DNA from: Candidatus Treponema caballi
GTDB lineage: Bacteria > Spirochaetota > Spirochaetia > Treponematales > Treponemataceae
DNA: 33,450 bases
Assembly (NCBI GenBank): GCA_018066285.1
Contig: JAGHRS010000012.1
Location: 1 to 33,450, forward strand
Direction of reading: 5' to 3'
The notes under the pieces: model-generated
What the model saw: only the letters and a program-made list of their open reading frames with translations
What the model was told of the DNA's origin: nothing
Database searches by the model: none
In this document: positions 7,297 to 14,518 of the stretch, one piece after another
Numbering within the stretch: the stretch's first letter is position 1
Layout of the letters: every line of letters starts with the position of its first letter
Translations under genes and position numbers: made by a program

Positions 7297-8613
7297 ATGG
7301 CTAGAGAATTTTCATACTGGGACAAAGACGCTGAGACAATGAGCCGCGATACCATCGAGGCCTTCCAGCTGGCTGCTCTTAAAAAGCAGGTCACAAATGC
7401 ACTCAAGACTCCTTTTTATAAAGAGCGCCTGAACAAAGCCGGCATCAACGGTCCGGATGACATCAAGACGCTTGCTGACCTGCGCAAGATCCCGTTTACT
7501 ACAAAGCACGATCTCCGCGAAGTGTATCCGTATGGTCTTCTCGCCGTTCCTTTTGACCAGGTTGTCCGCGTTCACGCTTCAAGTGGAACGACAGGAACAC
7601 CGACCGTCATTTACCTGACTGCAAAAGACGTAGACATGGCTGCGGACACAATGGCACGCGGTCTCGCAGGCGCTGGCTGTACTGCAGACGATACCTGCCA
7701 GAACATGATGACCTACGGTCTGTTCACCGGCGGTATGAACTTCCACTACGGCGCTGAAAAAGTCGGAATGACTGTTATCCCGACAAGTTCAGGAAATACA
7801 CTGCGCCAGATTAAGTTCATGCACGACTTCGGCACATCAGTCACCCACGCAACCCCAAGCTACATGCTGCACCTGCATCAGGCAATCAAGGAAAGCGAGT
7901 GGAAGCGCGAGGACTTCAAGTGGAGGATCGGTATTTCCGGTGCTGAGCCATACTCAGAAGAGCTCCGCAACAAGATGGAGAAAGAACTGGGTATTGAAGT
8001 TTACAACTGCTATGGTATGAGCGAGCTCAACGGTCCTGGTGTTGCATTTGAATGTCAGATGAGACAGGGAATGCACGTCTGGGAAGACCGCTACATCATG
8101 GAAATCATCAATCCTGAGACACTGGAACCAGTACAGGACGGTGAGGAAGGCGAGCTTGTCATGACAATCCTCTGCCGTGACGCAATGCCGCTGCTCCGCT
8201 ACAGAACACGCGATTTGACACACGTCATCACCGAGCCGTGCCCATGCGGAAGAACACACCGCCGTATCGCACGCTTCACCGGCCGCACCGACGATATGCT
8301 CATCATCAACGGCGTCAACGTATTCCCAAGTCAGATTGAGGAAGTACTCCTTAAAGAGAAGGGAGTCGGTGCAAACTACCTCATCGTAGTTGAGAAGAAG
8401 GGCGACATGGATAAGCTCACCGTTCAGGTTGAGGTAACTCCAGAGCTGTTCGCCGACGATGCACGCGTCATGAATACACTGCGCGACAAACTCCGCGAAG
8501 AGATGTCAGCCCTCATCACCATTAAACCGATCATCGAGCTTAAGGAACCGGGCTCAATCCCGACGACTGAAGGCAAGGCAAAGCGCGTAAACGACCTGCG
8601 CCCGAAAGCATAA
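7297..8613 (+). CDS. paaK: Phenylacetate-CoA ligase (AMP-forming)
   Basis: A 438-residue adenylate-forming ligase, normal length for PaaK. It activates phenylacetate or a related arylacetate with ATP and CoA to the aryl-acetyl-CoA. The phosphate-binding loop HASSGTTGTPTV is at 93-104, the adenine-binding YNCYGMSELNGPG is near 230-245, and the C-terminal domain has RTDDMLIINGVNVFPSQIEE. The ATG at 7297 follows AAAGGAT and starts the usual MAREFSYWD; an in-frame upstream extension would lie inside iorB. The position behind iorAB suggests the ligase and oxidoreductase share aryl-acetyl-CoA. The set could run toward arylpyruvate (aromatic amino acid synthesis from salvaged aryl acids) or toward aryl acid formation. 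The aryl group cannot be told from sequence. Confidence 0.92.
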   Translation: MAREFSYWDKDAETMSRDTIEAFQLAALKKQVTNALKTPFYKERLNKAGINGPDDIKTLADLRKIPFTTKHDLREVYPYGLLAVPFDQVVRVHASSGTTGTPTVIYLTAKDVDMAADTMARGLAGAGCTADDTCQNMMTYGLFTGGMNFHYGAEKVGMTVIPTSSGNTLRQIKFMHDFGTSVTHATPSYMLHLHQAIKESEWKREDFKWRIGISGAEPYSEELRNKMEKELGIEVYNCYGMSELNGPGVAFECQMRQGMHVWEDRYIMEIINPETLEPVQDGEEGELVMTILCRDAMPLLRYRTRDLTHVITEPCPCGRTHRRIARFTGRTDDMLIINGVNVFPSQIEEVLLKEKGVGANYLIVVEKKGDMDKLTVQVEVTPELFADDARVMNTLRDKLREEMSALITIKPIIELKEPGSIPTTEGKAKRVNDLRPKA

Positions 8614-8652
8614 AAAAGAAAAAGAACTTCTTTAAGCTGGGAGTCATTTCCC

Positions 8653-8679
8653 TTTACACGCGATTAATTACTCTATAAT
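8653..8679 (+). promoter_or_regulatory. Candidate promoter of the envelope cassette
   Basis: TTTACA (8653-8658) and a perfect TATAAT (8674-8679) are separated by 15 bases, slightly short. Transcription would start near 8686, giving a leader of about 30 bases. A second TATAAT at 8707-8712 is too close to the ATG at 8715 to act as its -10 box. No clear Shine-Dalgarno precedes 8715. Confidence 0.5.
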
Positions 8680-8714
8680 ATTGTGTTGGATTACCGGATT
8701 ATTGTATATAATAT

Positions 8715-10361
8715 ATGAAAAAAGTATTTGTCGGTATCGTTCTTGCGATAGGTATGCTTTCCTGTGCATATCCTCAGAATAATGCATCTTCTCAAAGTGG
8801 CAGCGCACTCCGTGTTATCCCGTATACGATTATTGCAGATAATCACGGCTCTGTCCGTTCAGCATCGTATACTGCCGATGGAACCCGTCTGCTTGCAGGT
8901 ACAGAACAGTCTGTCATCCTTTATGATGCGGTAACACTGGAAGAACTGAACTGTTTCGGGAACTTCGGAACTTCTGTACGCAAAGCCCGCCTCAATGCCG
9001 ATGAATCATATTTTCTTGCAGTTACAGGAAATGATTCGCTTATTATCTGCGATTCATCAACAGGAAAGGAACTGACCCGCGTAAGATCAATTTCAGAAGC
9101 GCCCTTATATGACGCTGTCTTCCTTGATGATGCCTGGACGGTTGTGACGCCGCTTGACGGAAAGCATGTACAGAGCTGTTTCATCCTTATCATGACGGGT
9201 CAGGCTTTGCCGGAAACGCTTTATGCACATCTTGATACTGTTATTTCACTTGATGTTGACTGCTCCGGTGAGTTGATGCTTTCAACCGGTCTTGACGGAC
9301 AGATTCAGCTTTTCAATCTCAAAGATAAAAAAGTAGTCGCAACGTACCCTGCATATACGGATTCCGGCGTGGGCGCTGTGTTTACTCCTGACGGAAAGGC
9401 GTTTGTCAGCGCGGATAAGCAGAACTCGCTCGTTTTACGGGATCTGGAGGGCGCTGTTCTTGCGTCATTCACCGATGCTGATGAGCCTGCTTCCGGCATT
9501 TCTTTTTCTCCGGACGGGCAGATGATGGCTGTTCCCGGTACAAGCGGATTTGTGAAGGTGTACAGCCTTGAGACAGGAGCCGTTCTTTTCACCATCAGGG
9601 CGCCCGACGCTGACGAAAAAAGCCCGTCACGCGCGCTCACCACTGTCTTCAGTCCTGATGGCAGCTATCTGTTCACCGGCTTTGAAAACGGCATGTTCGT
9701 CAGATGGACACTGAACAGTGTCATTATTGCAGAAGTGGTTGATGGCGGAAACGGTTCGTTCGAGTTTGTCCAGCAGGAAAGCAGCAACGGCGATGTGTAT
9801 CAGCTGCCGTATGCGGTTGCAAGAGCGCGTTCTTCTGACAATCTGAAAGCTGTCCTGCTCATTGATGCGGGCTATGCTCTCGTTCAGGAGTCGTACTATA
9901 CAGGCAGCTTTACGGGAGACGTCTGGTTCCAGCGCAGGATAGGGTCATCGAATTTGATGTGGGGCGTGGCAGCACAGCTCGGCATTTCAAAGCCGACGGA
10001 CGATTATCCCTACAAGTATGAGTTCAATGACGGAACTGCGCTTCTTACGCCGCGTCTGTACACCATTCTGGGACTTGCCTCGTTGACGTACAATCTGCGC
10101 AGTGACGGTAATACACGTGTGTATTTCGGTGTCGTTGCCGGACCTGTGTTCAGATTCCTGTGGAACAACAATATACAGCGGAGTGTCCAGACAAAACTGT
10201 ATCCGAGCGTTGATGCAGGTGTTACTGCCGGTCTGGATTTCAGCGGTATTACAGTAACGGTGTCATATATCTATAATACGCAGATTGGTTTACAGCCCTC
10301 TGTGCAGATTGGTTATGGATTACATTTTGAGTCGGGAGGAAAAGACAATGAAAAAAAGTAG
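8715..10361 (+). CDS. Seven-bladed beta-propeller fused to a C-terminal beta-barrel domain (envelope protein)
   Basis: A 548-residue exported protein. Residues 1-17 form a signal peptide ending MLSC, which could be a relaxed spirochaetal lipobox or an ordinary cleavage region. Seven WD40-like repeats fill about residues 40-330; the clearest blades carry FSPDG, FTPDG or similar turns at 40-residue spacing. After a linker, residues about 370-540 alternate polar and hydrophobic strands rich in Tyr, Phe and Gly (for example LLIDAGYALV, RVYFGVVAGPVFRFL and IGYGLHF near the end), as in small outer-membrane barrels. Periplasmic propeller plus membrane barrel is the likely arrangement. The gene heads an operon with two lipoprotein genes, the first overlapping its 3' end by 14 bases. 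The function is unknown. Confidence 0.78.
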   Translation: MKKVFVGIVLAIGMLSCAYPQNNASSQSGSALRVIPYTIIADNHGSVRSASYTADGTRLLAGTEQSVILYDAVTLEELNCFGNFGTSVRKARLNADESYFLAVTGNDSLIICDSSTGKELTRVRSISEAPLYDAVFLDDAWTVVTPLDGKHVQSCFILIMTGQALPETLYAHLDTVISLDVDCSGELMLSTGLDGQIQLFNLKDKKVVATYPAYTDSGVGAVFTPDGKAFVSADKQNSLVLRDLEGAVLASFTDADEPASGISFSPDGQMMAVPGTSGFVKVYSLETGAVLFTIRAPDADEKSPSRALTTVFSPDGSYLFTGFENGMFVRWTLNSVIIAEVVDGGNGSFEFVQQESSNGDVYQLPYAVARARSSDNLKAVLLIDAGYALVQESYYTGSFTGDVWFQRRIGSSNLMWGVAAQLGISKPTDDYPYKYEFNDGTALLTPRLYTILGLASLTYNLRSDGNTRVYFGVVAGPVFRFLWNNNIQRSVQTKLYPSVDAGVTAGLDFSGITVTVSYIYNTQIGLQPSVQIGYGLHFESGGKDNEKK

Positions 10362-10476
10362 CGTGCTGCTGGCCGTTGCGCTGATGCTGTTCTGCCTGTT
10401 TTCATGCAAAGGACCGACAATTGATGACATGATTGATGAGTTCAATGAAATCGTCATGCCGTCATCGAATGGTTGA
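10348..10476 (+). CDS. Very small lipoprotein (42 residues)
   Basis: MKKSSVLLAVALMLFCLFSC is a textbook spirochaetal lipoprotein signal with Cys20 after LFS. Only 23 residues follow, acidic in the middle (DDMIDEFNEI). GGGAGG at 10334-10339 gives a correctly spaced ribosome binding site, which decides this start over the longer in-frame reading beginning at 10285. The first 14 bases overlap the propeller-barrel gene in another frame. A mature peptide this short, lipid-anchored at a membrane, may be an accessory or stabilising subunit for the neighbouring barrel protein or large lipoprotein. That is inference from position. Confidence 0.72.
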   Translation: MKKSSVLLAVALMLFCLFSCKGPTIDDMIDEFNEIVMPSSNG

Positions 10477-10529
10477 AATTGGTTAAAGTTTGCAGTTTAA
10501 GCTGCAAGTCAAATAAAAAGGAGGGAGTA

Positions 10530-12401
10530 ATGAGAAAAAGTATACTTCTTTTCTGTGCTGTACTGTGTGCAGCACTTGTTATGTTCTCCTGTACGCCGGT
10601 ATCTGACTGTGGTCGGGTAGCGACCGTAAAGGATGAGTTTGGAAAGTCGACGCTGACAATCGGCATTGGTGGTGTCAACGCCCGTTCTATCCTGCCAGAT
10701 GACTGGAATGATACACATCTGAACAATATCCGCTTCAGACTGTCAGGAACCTCAGCAAGTGGAAAAACAGTTCCAAACGATGCCAGTTCAGTGTATACGT
10801 ATGAATCAATTGCTGCCAACGGAGCAACAATTGCACTTGATCCTGAAGTCTGGACTCTGACTCTGAAAGGTTACCAGGTTAATGGTGACAATGAATATCT
10901 GGTACTTGAATCACCGGCATATGCTGTTGACCTGACAGAAGGCAGTACGGCACAGGTCTTTTTCCTGAGACCTGCAGCACCGGTAACAGGTGCAAATGGT
11001 GAGGTTAACCTTACAGTCAGTTTTAATAAGCCGGCTAATTTCGGCTCTGTTACCTATGGCTTGTACACGATTAATGGTGATGGAGATTCCGTAGCTGTGA
11101 CAGTTGGAGAAACGGTTCTTGAATGGACGGCAAACAACGATTCCGGCCTTACTAATGGAAACAGTGCAAGCAATTTCAAGTTTATCATTAACCAGGCAGG
11201 TATTCAGGCTGGTACCTACTATGTGATTGCAGATTTCAAGGATACTAACAATCAGACCATTTATTATTACTCTGATGAAGTCCTCGTAGATGGTGGTAAC
11301 ATTACATCTGAGCTGATTGACCTTACAGATGCAAACTTTGGTTCTGCACCAGTTGCTGCAAGTAATTTCCATGTTTCATATAGCTATACTGGAAACGGAA
11401 TTGGATATAACGATTTGTCCGCTATTCCTGCGACATATTCTGCTACGTTCACCTGGAATGATAATTCAAATAATGAACGCCGCTTTGAGCTTATCATAAA
11501 AGATTCTGATAATGCCTCGGTAGACGTCCAGAACGCTACTACAGCCGGCGGTCTTGGATTAAACAAAACTTCAGTAACAATCACGCTTGATCCTGCAAAA
11601 GTCTACAGTGCAACGCTGCGTCCAGTAAACAGTTACTCACCCGCAGACGTGGCTGCTGAACCGGATGGTTATGTCTGTTCATTGACAGGTATCAATCTGT
11701 ACACGGTAACTTATAACCTTGACGGTGGTCAGGTACAGACTACTAATGGTCCGGTATCAGGTAATTACTATGTCGTTTCATATTACAACGGTCAGACTCC
11801 GTCTCTTCTTGGTGCTACCGGCAATTATCCAATTGTTTCAAAGACAGGCAACAATGGTTCGTTCAACTTTGTTAATTGGCTTGATGAAAATAACGAGAAT
11901 CATCCGGCAGTAACGTCAATTCCAGCAGATAATACTGGTAATATCAGTCTGAAGGCAAAGTGGACTGCAAACCTGACCAGTAATGTTCAGACATACAGTT
12001 ACAGTAGTGTTACAGGTAATCTGTTGAGCAAGACACTGAATGATGTAGATGGCGGTGTAATTTCTAATAATGGAAAAATCACTATCGATACTTTCAACAC
12101 AACTGGTTCAGAAGTAAATAATGTGTTGGTCTTGACCCCGGTTTCAGGAATTGCTAACGTAAGTTACAAACTGTATGAAAACTATAATACATTGGTTTCT
12201 ACAGAACAATATAGCGACTATGGTTTTAGTGTAGGTGACGACAATGCCGTTACATGGACTATTACTGGCGCTGAAACAGGTAATTACAGACTTGTAGTTA
12301 CAGCAACAGAGGATGACGGAAGTAGCACCGAAACAAACAATTTTGGAGGCGATCGTTCTCTTAGTCTGAGAAATCAGATTACTATCAGTGTAATTCAGTA
12401 A
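10530..12401 (+). CDS. Large lipoprotein with a Listeria-Bacteroides (InlB B-type) repeat
   Basis: A 623-residue exported protein. MRKSILLFCAVLCAALVMFSC is a lipoprotein signal with Cys21. AAAGGAGGGAG at 10518-10526 decides the start. The mature part is Asn/Thr/Ser/Gly-rich and beta-strand-like throughout, suggesting several Ig-like domains; residues about 390-480 match the InlB B-repeat/Flg_new pattern (YTVTYNLDGG ... FVNWLDENN ... LKAKWTA). The C-terminal 140 residues form another beta domain with no recognised signature. The composition is that of a surface or periplasmic adhesin-type protein. It lies 53 bases downstream of the tiny lipoprotein in the same operon and is followed by a terminator. 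Binding partners are unknown. Confidence 0.85.
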   Translation: MRKSILLFCAVLCAALVMFSCTPVSDCGRVATVKDEFGKSTLTIGIGGVNARSILPDDWNDTHLNNIRFRLSGTSASGKTVPNDASSVYTYESIAANGATIALDPEVWTLTLKGYQVNGDNEYLVLESPAYAVDLTEGSTAQVFFLRPAAPVTGANGEVNLTVSFNKPANFGSVTYGLYTINGDGDSVAVTVGETVLEWTANNDSGLTNGNSASNFKFIINQAGIQAGTYYVIADFKDTNNQTIYYYSDEVLVDGGNITSELIDLTDANFGSAPVAASNFHVSYSYTGNGIGYNDLSAIPATYSATFTWNDNSNNERRFELIIKDSDNASVDVQNATTAGGLGLNKTSVTITLDPAKVYSATLRPVNSYSPADVAAEPDGYVCSLTGINLYTVTYNLDGGQVQTTNGPVSGNYYVVSYYNGQTPSLLGATGNYPIVSKTGNNGSFNFVNWLDENNENHPAVTSIPADNTGNISLKAKWTANLTSNVQTYSYSSVTGNLLSKTLNDVDGGVISNNGKITIDTFNTTGSEVNNVLVLTPVSGIANVSYKLYENYNTLVSTEQYSDYGFSVGDDNAVTWTITGAETGNYRLVVTATEDDGSSTETNNFGGDRSLSLRNQITISVIQ

Positions 12402-12438
12402 CAGCCAGTTCATAGATGTGCTTCTGTGACTGATGCAG

Positions 12439-12467
12439 GCCTCGTCAGAAATGGCGGGGCTTTTTTT
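12439..12467 (+). terminator. Intrinsic terminator of the envelope cassette
   Basis: GCCTCG (12439-12444) pairs with CGGGGC (12455-12460), including one G-T wobble, around a ten-base loop. Seven T residues follow. It lies 37 bases after the stop of the large lipoprotein gene. Confidence 0.8.
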
Positions 12468-12481
12468 CTGCAATTGTCTGT

Positions 12482-12551
12482 GGCATCAAAGGGGGCATCA
12501 ATGTTTGAAAAAGATGTCATTTTTGATGTCACGAGTGTTGAGATTGATGCC
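12482..12551. repeat. Cluster of five TTGATGYC-related motifs between the terminator and the ATP-grasp gene
   Basis: GGCATCAAA (12482-12490) and GGCATCAAT (12494-12502) are reverse-oriented copies. GATGTCA occurs directly at 12513-12519 and 12525-12531, and ATTGATGCC at 12543-12551. The second and last copies form a perfect 9-bp inverted repeat about 40 bases apart. The density suggests an operator array or a structured leader for the downstream ATP-grasp gene. Confidence 0.45.
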
Positions 12552-12579
12552 TTATATTCAGCATATGTCTGAAGTGTGA

Positions 12580-12585
12580 TAGGAT
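12580..12585 (+). promoter_or_regulatory. Candidate -10 box abutting the ATP-grasp start
   Basis: TAGGAT lies exactly six bases before the ATG at 12592, the same spacing seen at other genes in this window with weak ribosome binding sites. It can also be read as a weak Shine-Dalgarno (AGGA), so this case is ambiguous. The -35 region is poor. Confidence 0.3.
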
Positions 12586-12591
12586 GTGCTT

Positions 12592-14265
12592 ATGAAAGTC
12601 GTTTTCTACAGTTCATCCACAAACGCGTATGATGGCTCCTCTTTTCATTACACAGCGTATCCGGCGTGCTGTTCGCAGCTTGAGAAACTGGCGGCAGCTC
12701 ATCCCGAGCACGAGTTCGTTGTTGTTGCCCGCCTGCCTGCCTTTTTTCTTGTAGACCTGGAAAACGATGGCAGCTTTATCCGCAAAGCCCGCGGTGTGGA
12801 GTACGTGATGCTGGATGCAGCCGGATTGCCTGTCCGGGCAATGCTCGACAAACAGGCCGATGCCGCTTTCAAGGCTTGCGCGCCGGCGTCTGCGTCTCAA
12901 GCCTCATCGGCAAAGAAGGCATTATTTGCTGATAATGCAGCGACTGCCATCAGCGCGCTTTCGCCTGATATCGCCGTCGCCGCCACCTGCTGGATGACGC
13001 CGTTTGACTGGCTGCCGCTTGAGGACGCGCTCATTGCAGAAAAGCTTGAGAAAGCGGGCATCAGGACGCTCTGCCACAGTGCGGCGTCAGTGGAACTCTG
13101 CTTTGATAAGCGGGAAACGCGCGCGTTTCTGAAAGCGCACAGGTTTCCGGCTCCCGAAAGCGTTTTTCTTGATCACGAACTGTACCGCGCGGAACGAAGC
13201 CATGCGGATGTTGTCATAAATCCATACAAAGAGCGCATGTTCACGCAACTTGAGAAACTGCACTATCCTTGTGTCATCAAGGATACGACGGGCTTAAGCT
13301 CGTTCGGCATGGATGTGGTCAATTCACCTGAAGCAGTGCGCGCCGTCCTCGATTCCCGCAAGATGAACGGCGACCGTCTGATTGAAGAGTTTGTGGAAGG
13401 TGACCAGTTCGGTGTCGAAGTATACGGAACGCCCGGCCACTATCAGGTGATGACGCCGTTCCTCTTTTCGGTGACGCGTCACGGCATTACAAGCCCCAAG
13501 CAGAGCGTGAAGCTCAGCGTTTCCGGGGATGAAGCAGAAACACGCTTCAAGCTTGCGGATATGCGCCGCCTCGTCACTGATATGGCTGAAGCTCTTGAAC
13601 TGCGCGGTGCCGCCCAGTTCGATCTGGTGTTCAGCGGCGCGCCAGGTCTTGAAAGCGAATGTGGGCCTTCTTGTGAATATGGCAGCTGGGTTGTTATAGA
13701 AGTGAATCCGCGGCTTTCGGGGCTAACTGTGCCGACGGCCGTGCTTGCAGGAAAGAGCGCGCCGGACCTGCTGCTGGTGGCTGGCCTTGAAAGCGTTTCT
13801 GTGCCTTCTTGTGAGAATGTGCTTTCAGATGCGGCCGCGCCAAATGAAAGCGAAATGCGCTGTGATGGCGCCGCATCGCCAGAAACGAGCGGGGTGCGCT
13901 GTGATGGCGCCGCATCGCCAGAAACGAGAGGAGTGTGCTTTGAAGGCAGCCAATCGCGTGACAAAAGCGGAGTGCGCTTTGAAGACCGCACCGCGCCGGC
14001 GTACGTGCTTGATGTAAAGCTCATTGTGCTGGCGGGCGAACGTTTTGAAGAGCTTTGCGCGCTTCCATATGTGTACGCCGTGAATCAGACCGCGAACGAT
14101 GATGCCCGCCAGATGCGCGAGCGCGGCTACTGCGAAGTCGTCCTAGGAGCAGAAACGCCGGCGGTCCTGCTCGCGCGCCTCAATGACCTGAAAGCCCTCT
14201 TCCCGGACGAACTAGACGACAACTTCGTAGAAAGCGCCCGCCACCTTGTCTTGAAAGCATACTAG
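12592..14265 (+). CDS. ATP-grasp enzyme with an internal 39-bp tandem-repeat insertion
   Basis: A 557-residue protein with the ATP-grasp fold of carboxylate-amine/thiol ligases. A pre-ATP-grasp region fills about 1-165. The ATP-binding part includes HYPCVIKDTTGLSSFGMDVV (224-243) and LIEEFVEGDQFGVEVYG (263-279). The metal-binding IEVNPRLSG is at 369-377. The substrate is not evident. Residues about 410-465 are a repeat insertion (RCDGAASPET-type units) between the ATP-grasp core and a C-terminal domain that resumes at YVLDVKLIVLAG. A shorter echo, LES...PSCE, occurs twice (353-361 and 399-408), one copy just before the catalytic IEVNPR strand. The ATG at 12592 is preferred over an in-frame GTG six bases upstream. 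It is monocistronic between a terminator and a 253-base gap. Confidence 0.8.
   Translation: MKVVFYSSSTNAYDGSSFHYTAYPACCSQLEKLAAAHPEHEFVVVARLPAFFLVDLENDGSFIRKARGVEYVMLDAAGLPVRAMLDKQADAAFKACAPASASQASSAKKALFADNAATAISALSPDIAVAATCWMTPFDWLPLEDALIAEKLEKAGIRTLCHSAASVELCFDKRETRAFLKAHRFPAPESVFLDHELYRAERSHADVVINPYKERMFTQLEKLHYPCVIKDTTGLSSFGMDVVNSPEAVRAVLDSRKMNGDRLIEEFVEGDQFGVEVYGTPGHYQVMTPFLFSVTRHGITSPKQSVKLSVSGDEAETRFKLADMRRLVTDMAEALELRGAAQFDLVFSGAPGLESECGPSCEYGSWVVIEVNPRLSGLTVPTAVLAGKSAPDLLLVAGLESVSVPSCENVLSDAAAPNESEMRCDGAASPETSGVRCDGAASPETRGVCFEGSQSRDKSGVRFEDRTAPAYVLDVKLIVLAGERFEELCALPYVYAVNQTANDDARQMRERGYCEVVLGAETPAVLLARLNDLKALFPDELDDNFVESARHLVLKAY
13855..13998 (+). repeat. In-frame 39-bp tandem repeat in the ATP-grasp gene
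   Basis: Units begin at 13855, 13894, 13933 and 13972, giving an exact 39-base period. The first two units are nearly identical, the third is diverged and the fourth is partial. A 36-base related unit precedes them at 13819. Each full unit encodes 13 residues, so the frame is preserved. Within the good units, TGGCG and CGCCA can pair around six bases. Confidence 0.9.
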
Positions 14266-14518
14266 TGCCTTATCAGCGACATGCATTGGATCTGCGCGGA
14301 TTAAATACATGATAAGCGGCAAATCATCATATGAGTCAGAGTTTCATGGTGATAGGGCGAATTCTAGTATTTTACCCCCAAAAATAACGCCAGTTTCTGA
14401 AAAACGCCCGCCTCATCAGTCTTAAAAGAATCTTACCACGCTGGAAGGCCTGACCGTATCTGTACATTTCTGAATTTGCTTAACAAACTTCCACGAAAAC
14501 GCTAAAATCTTCTCAATC
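14266..14518. other. 253-base intergenic region before the SulP gene
   Basis: No plausible gene is visible. CTTATCA (14269-14275) and TGATAAG (14310-14316) form a distant inverted repeat without a T-run. A weak hairpin with GGCG/CGCC ends occurs around 14356-14392. The only convincing element is the promoter at its right end. Confidence 0.6.
14480..14508 (+). promoter_or_regulatory. Promoter of the SulP transporter gene
   Basis: TTAACA (14480-14485) and TAAAAT (14503-14508) are separated by 17 bases. Transcription would start at about 14515, only a few bases before the ATG at 14519. No Shine-Dalgarno is present, so the message is probably leaderless or nearly so. Confidence 0.65.

Noticed and set aside
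8637-8656. Terminator after the phenylacetate-CoA ligase gene
   Set aside because: GGGA/TCCC gives only a four-base stem with three T residues; too weak to call.
8707-8712. TATAAT as -10 for the propeller-barrel gene
   Set aside because: It ends only two bases before the ATG, so transcription would begin inside the gene; the box at 8674-8679 fits better.
14269-14316. CTTATCA/TGATAAG as a terminator of the ATP-grasp gene
   Set aside because: The loop is 34 bases and no T-run follows; it is recorded only as part of the intergenic description.
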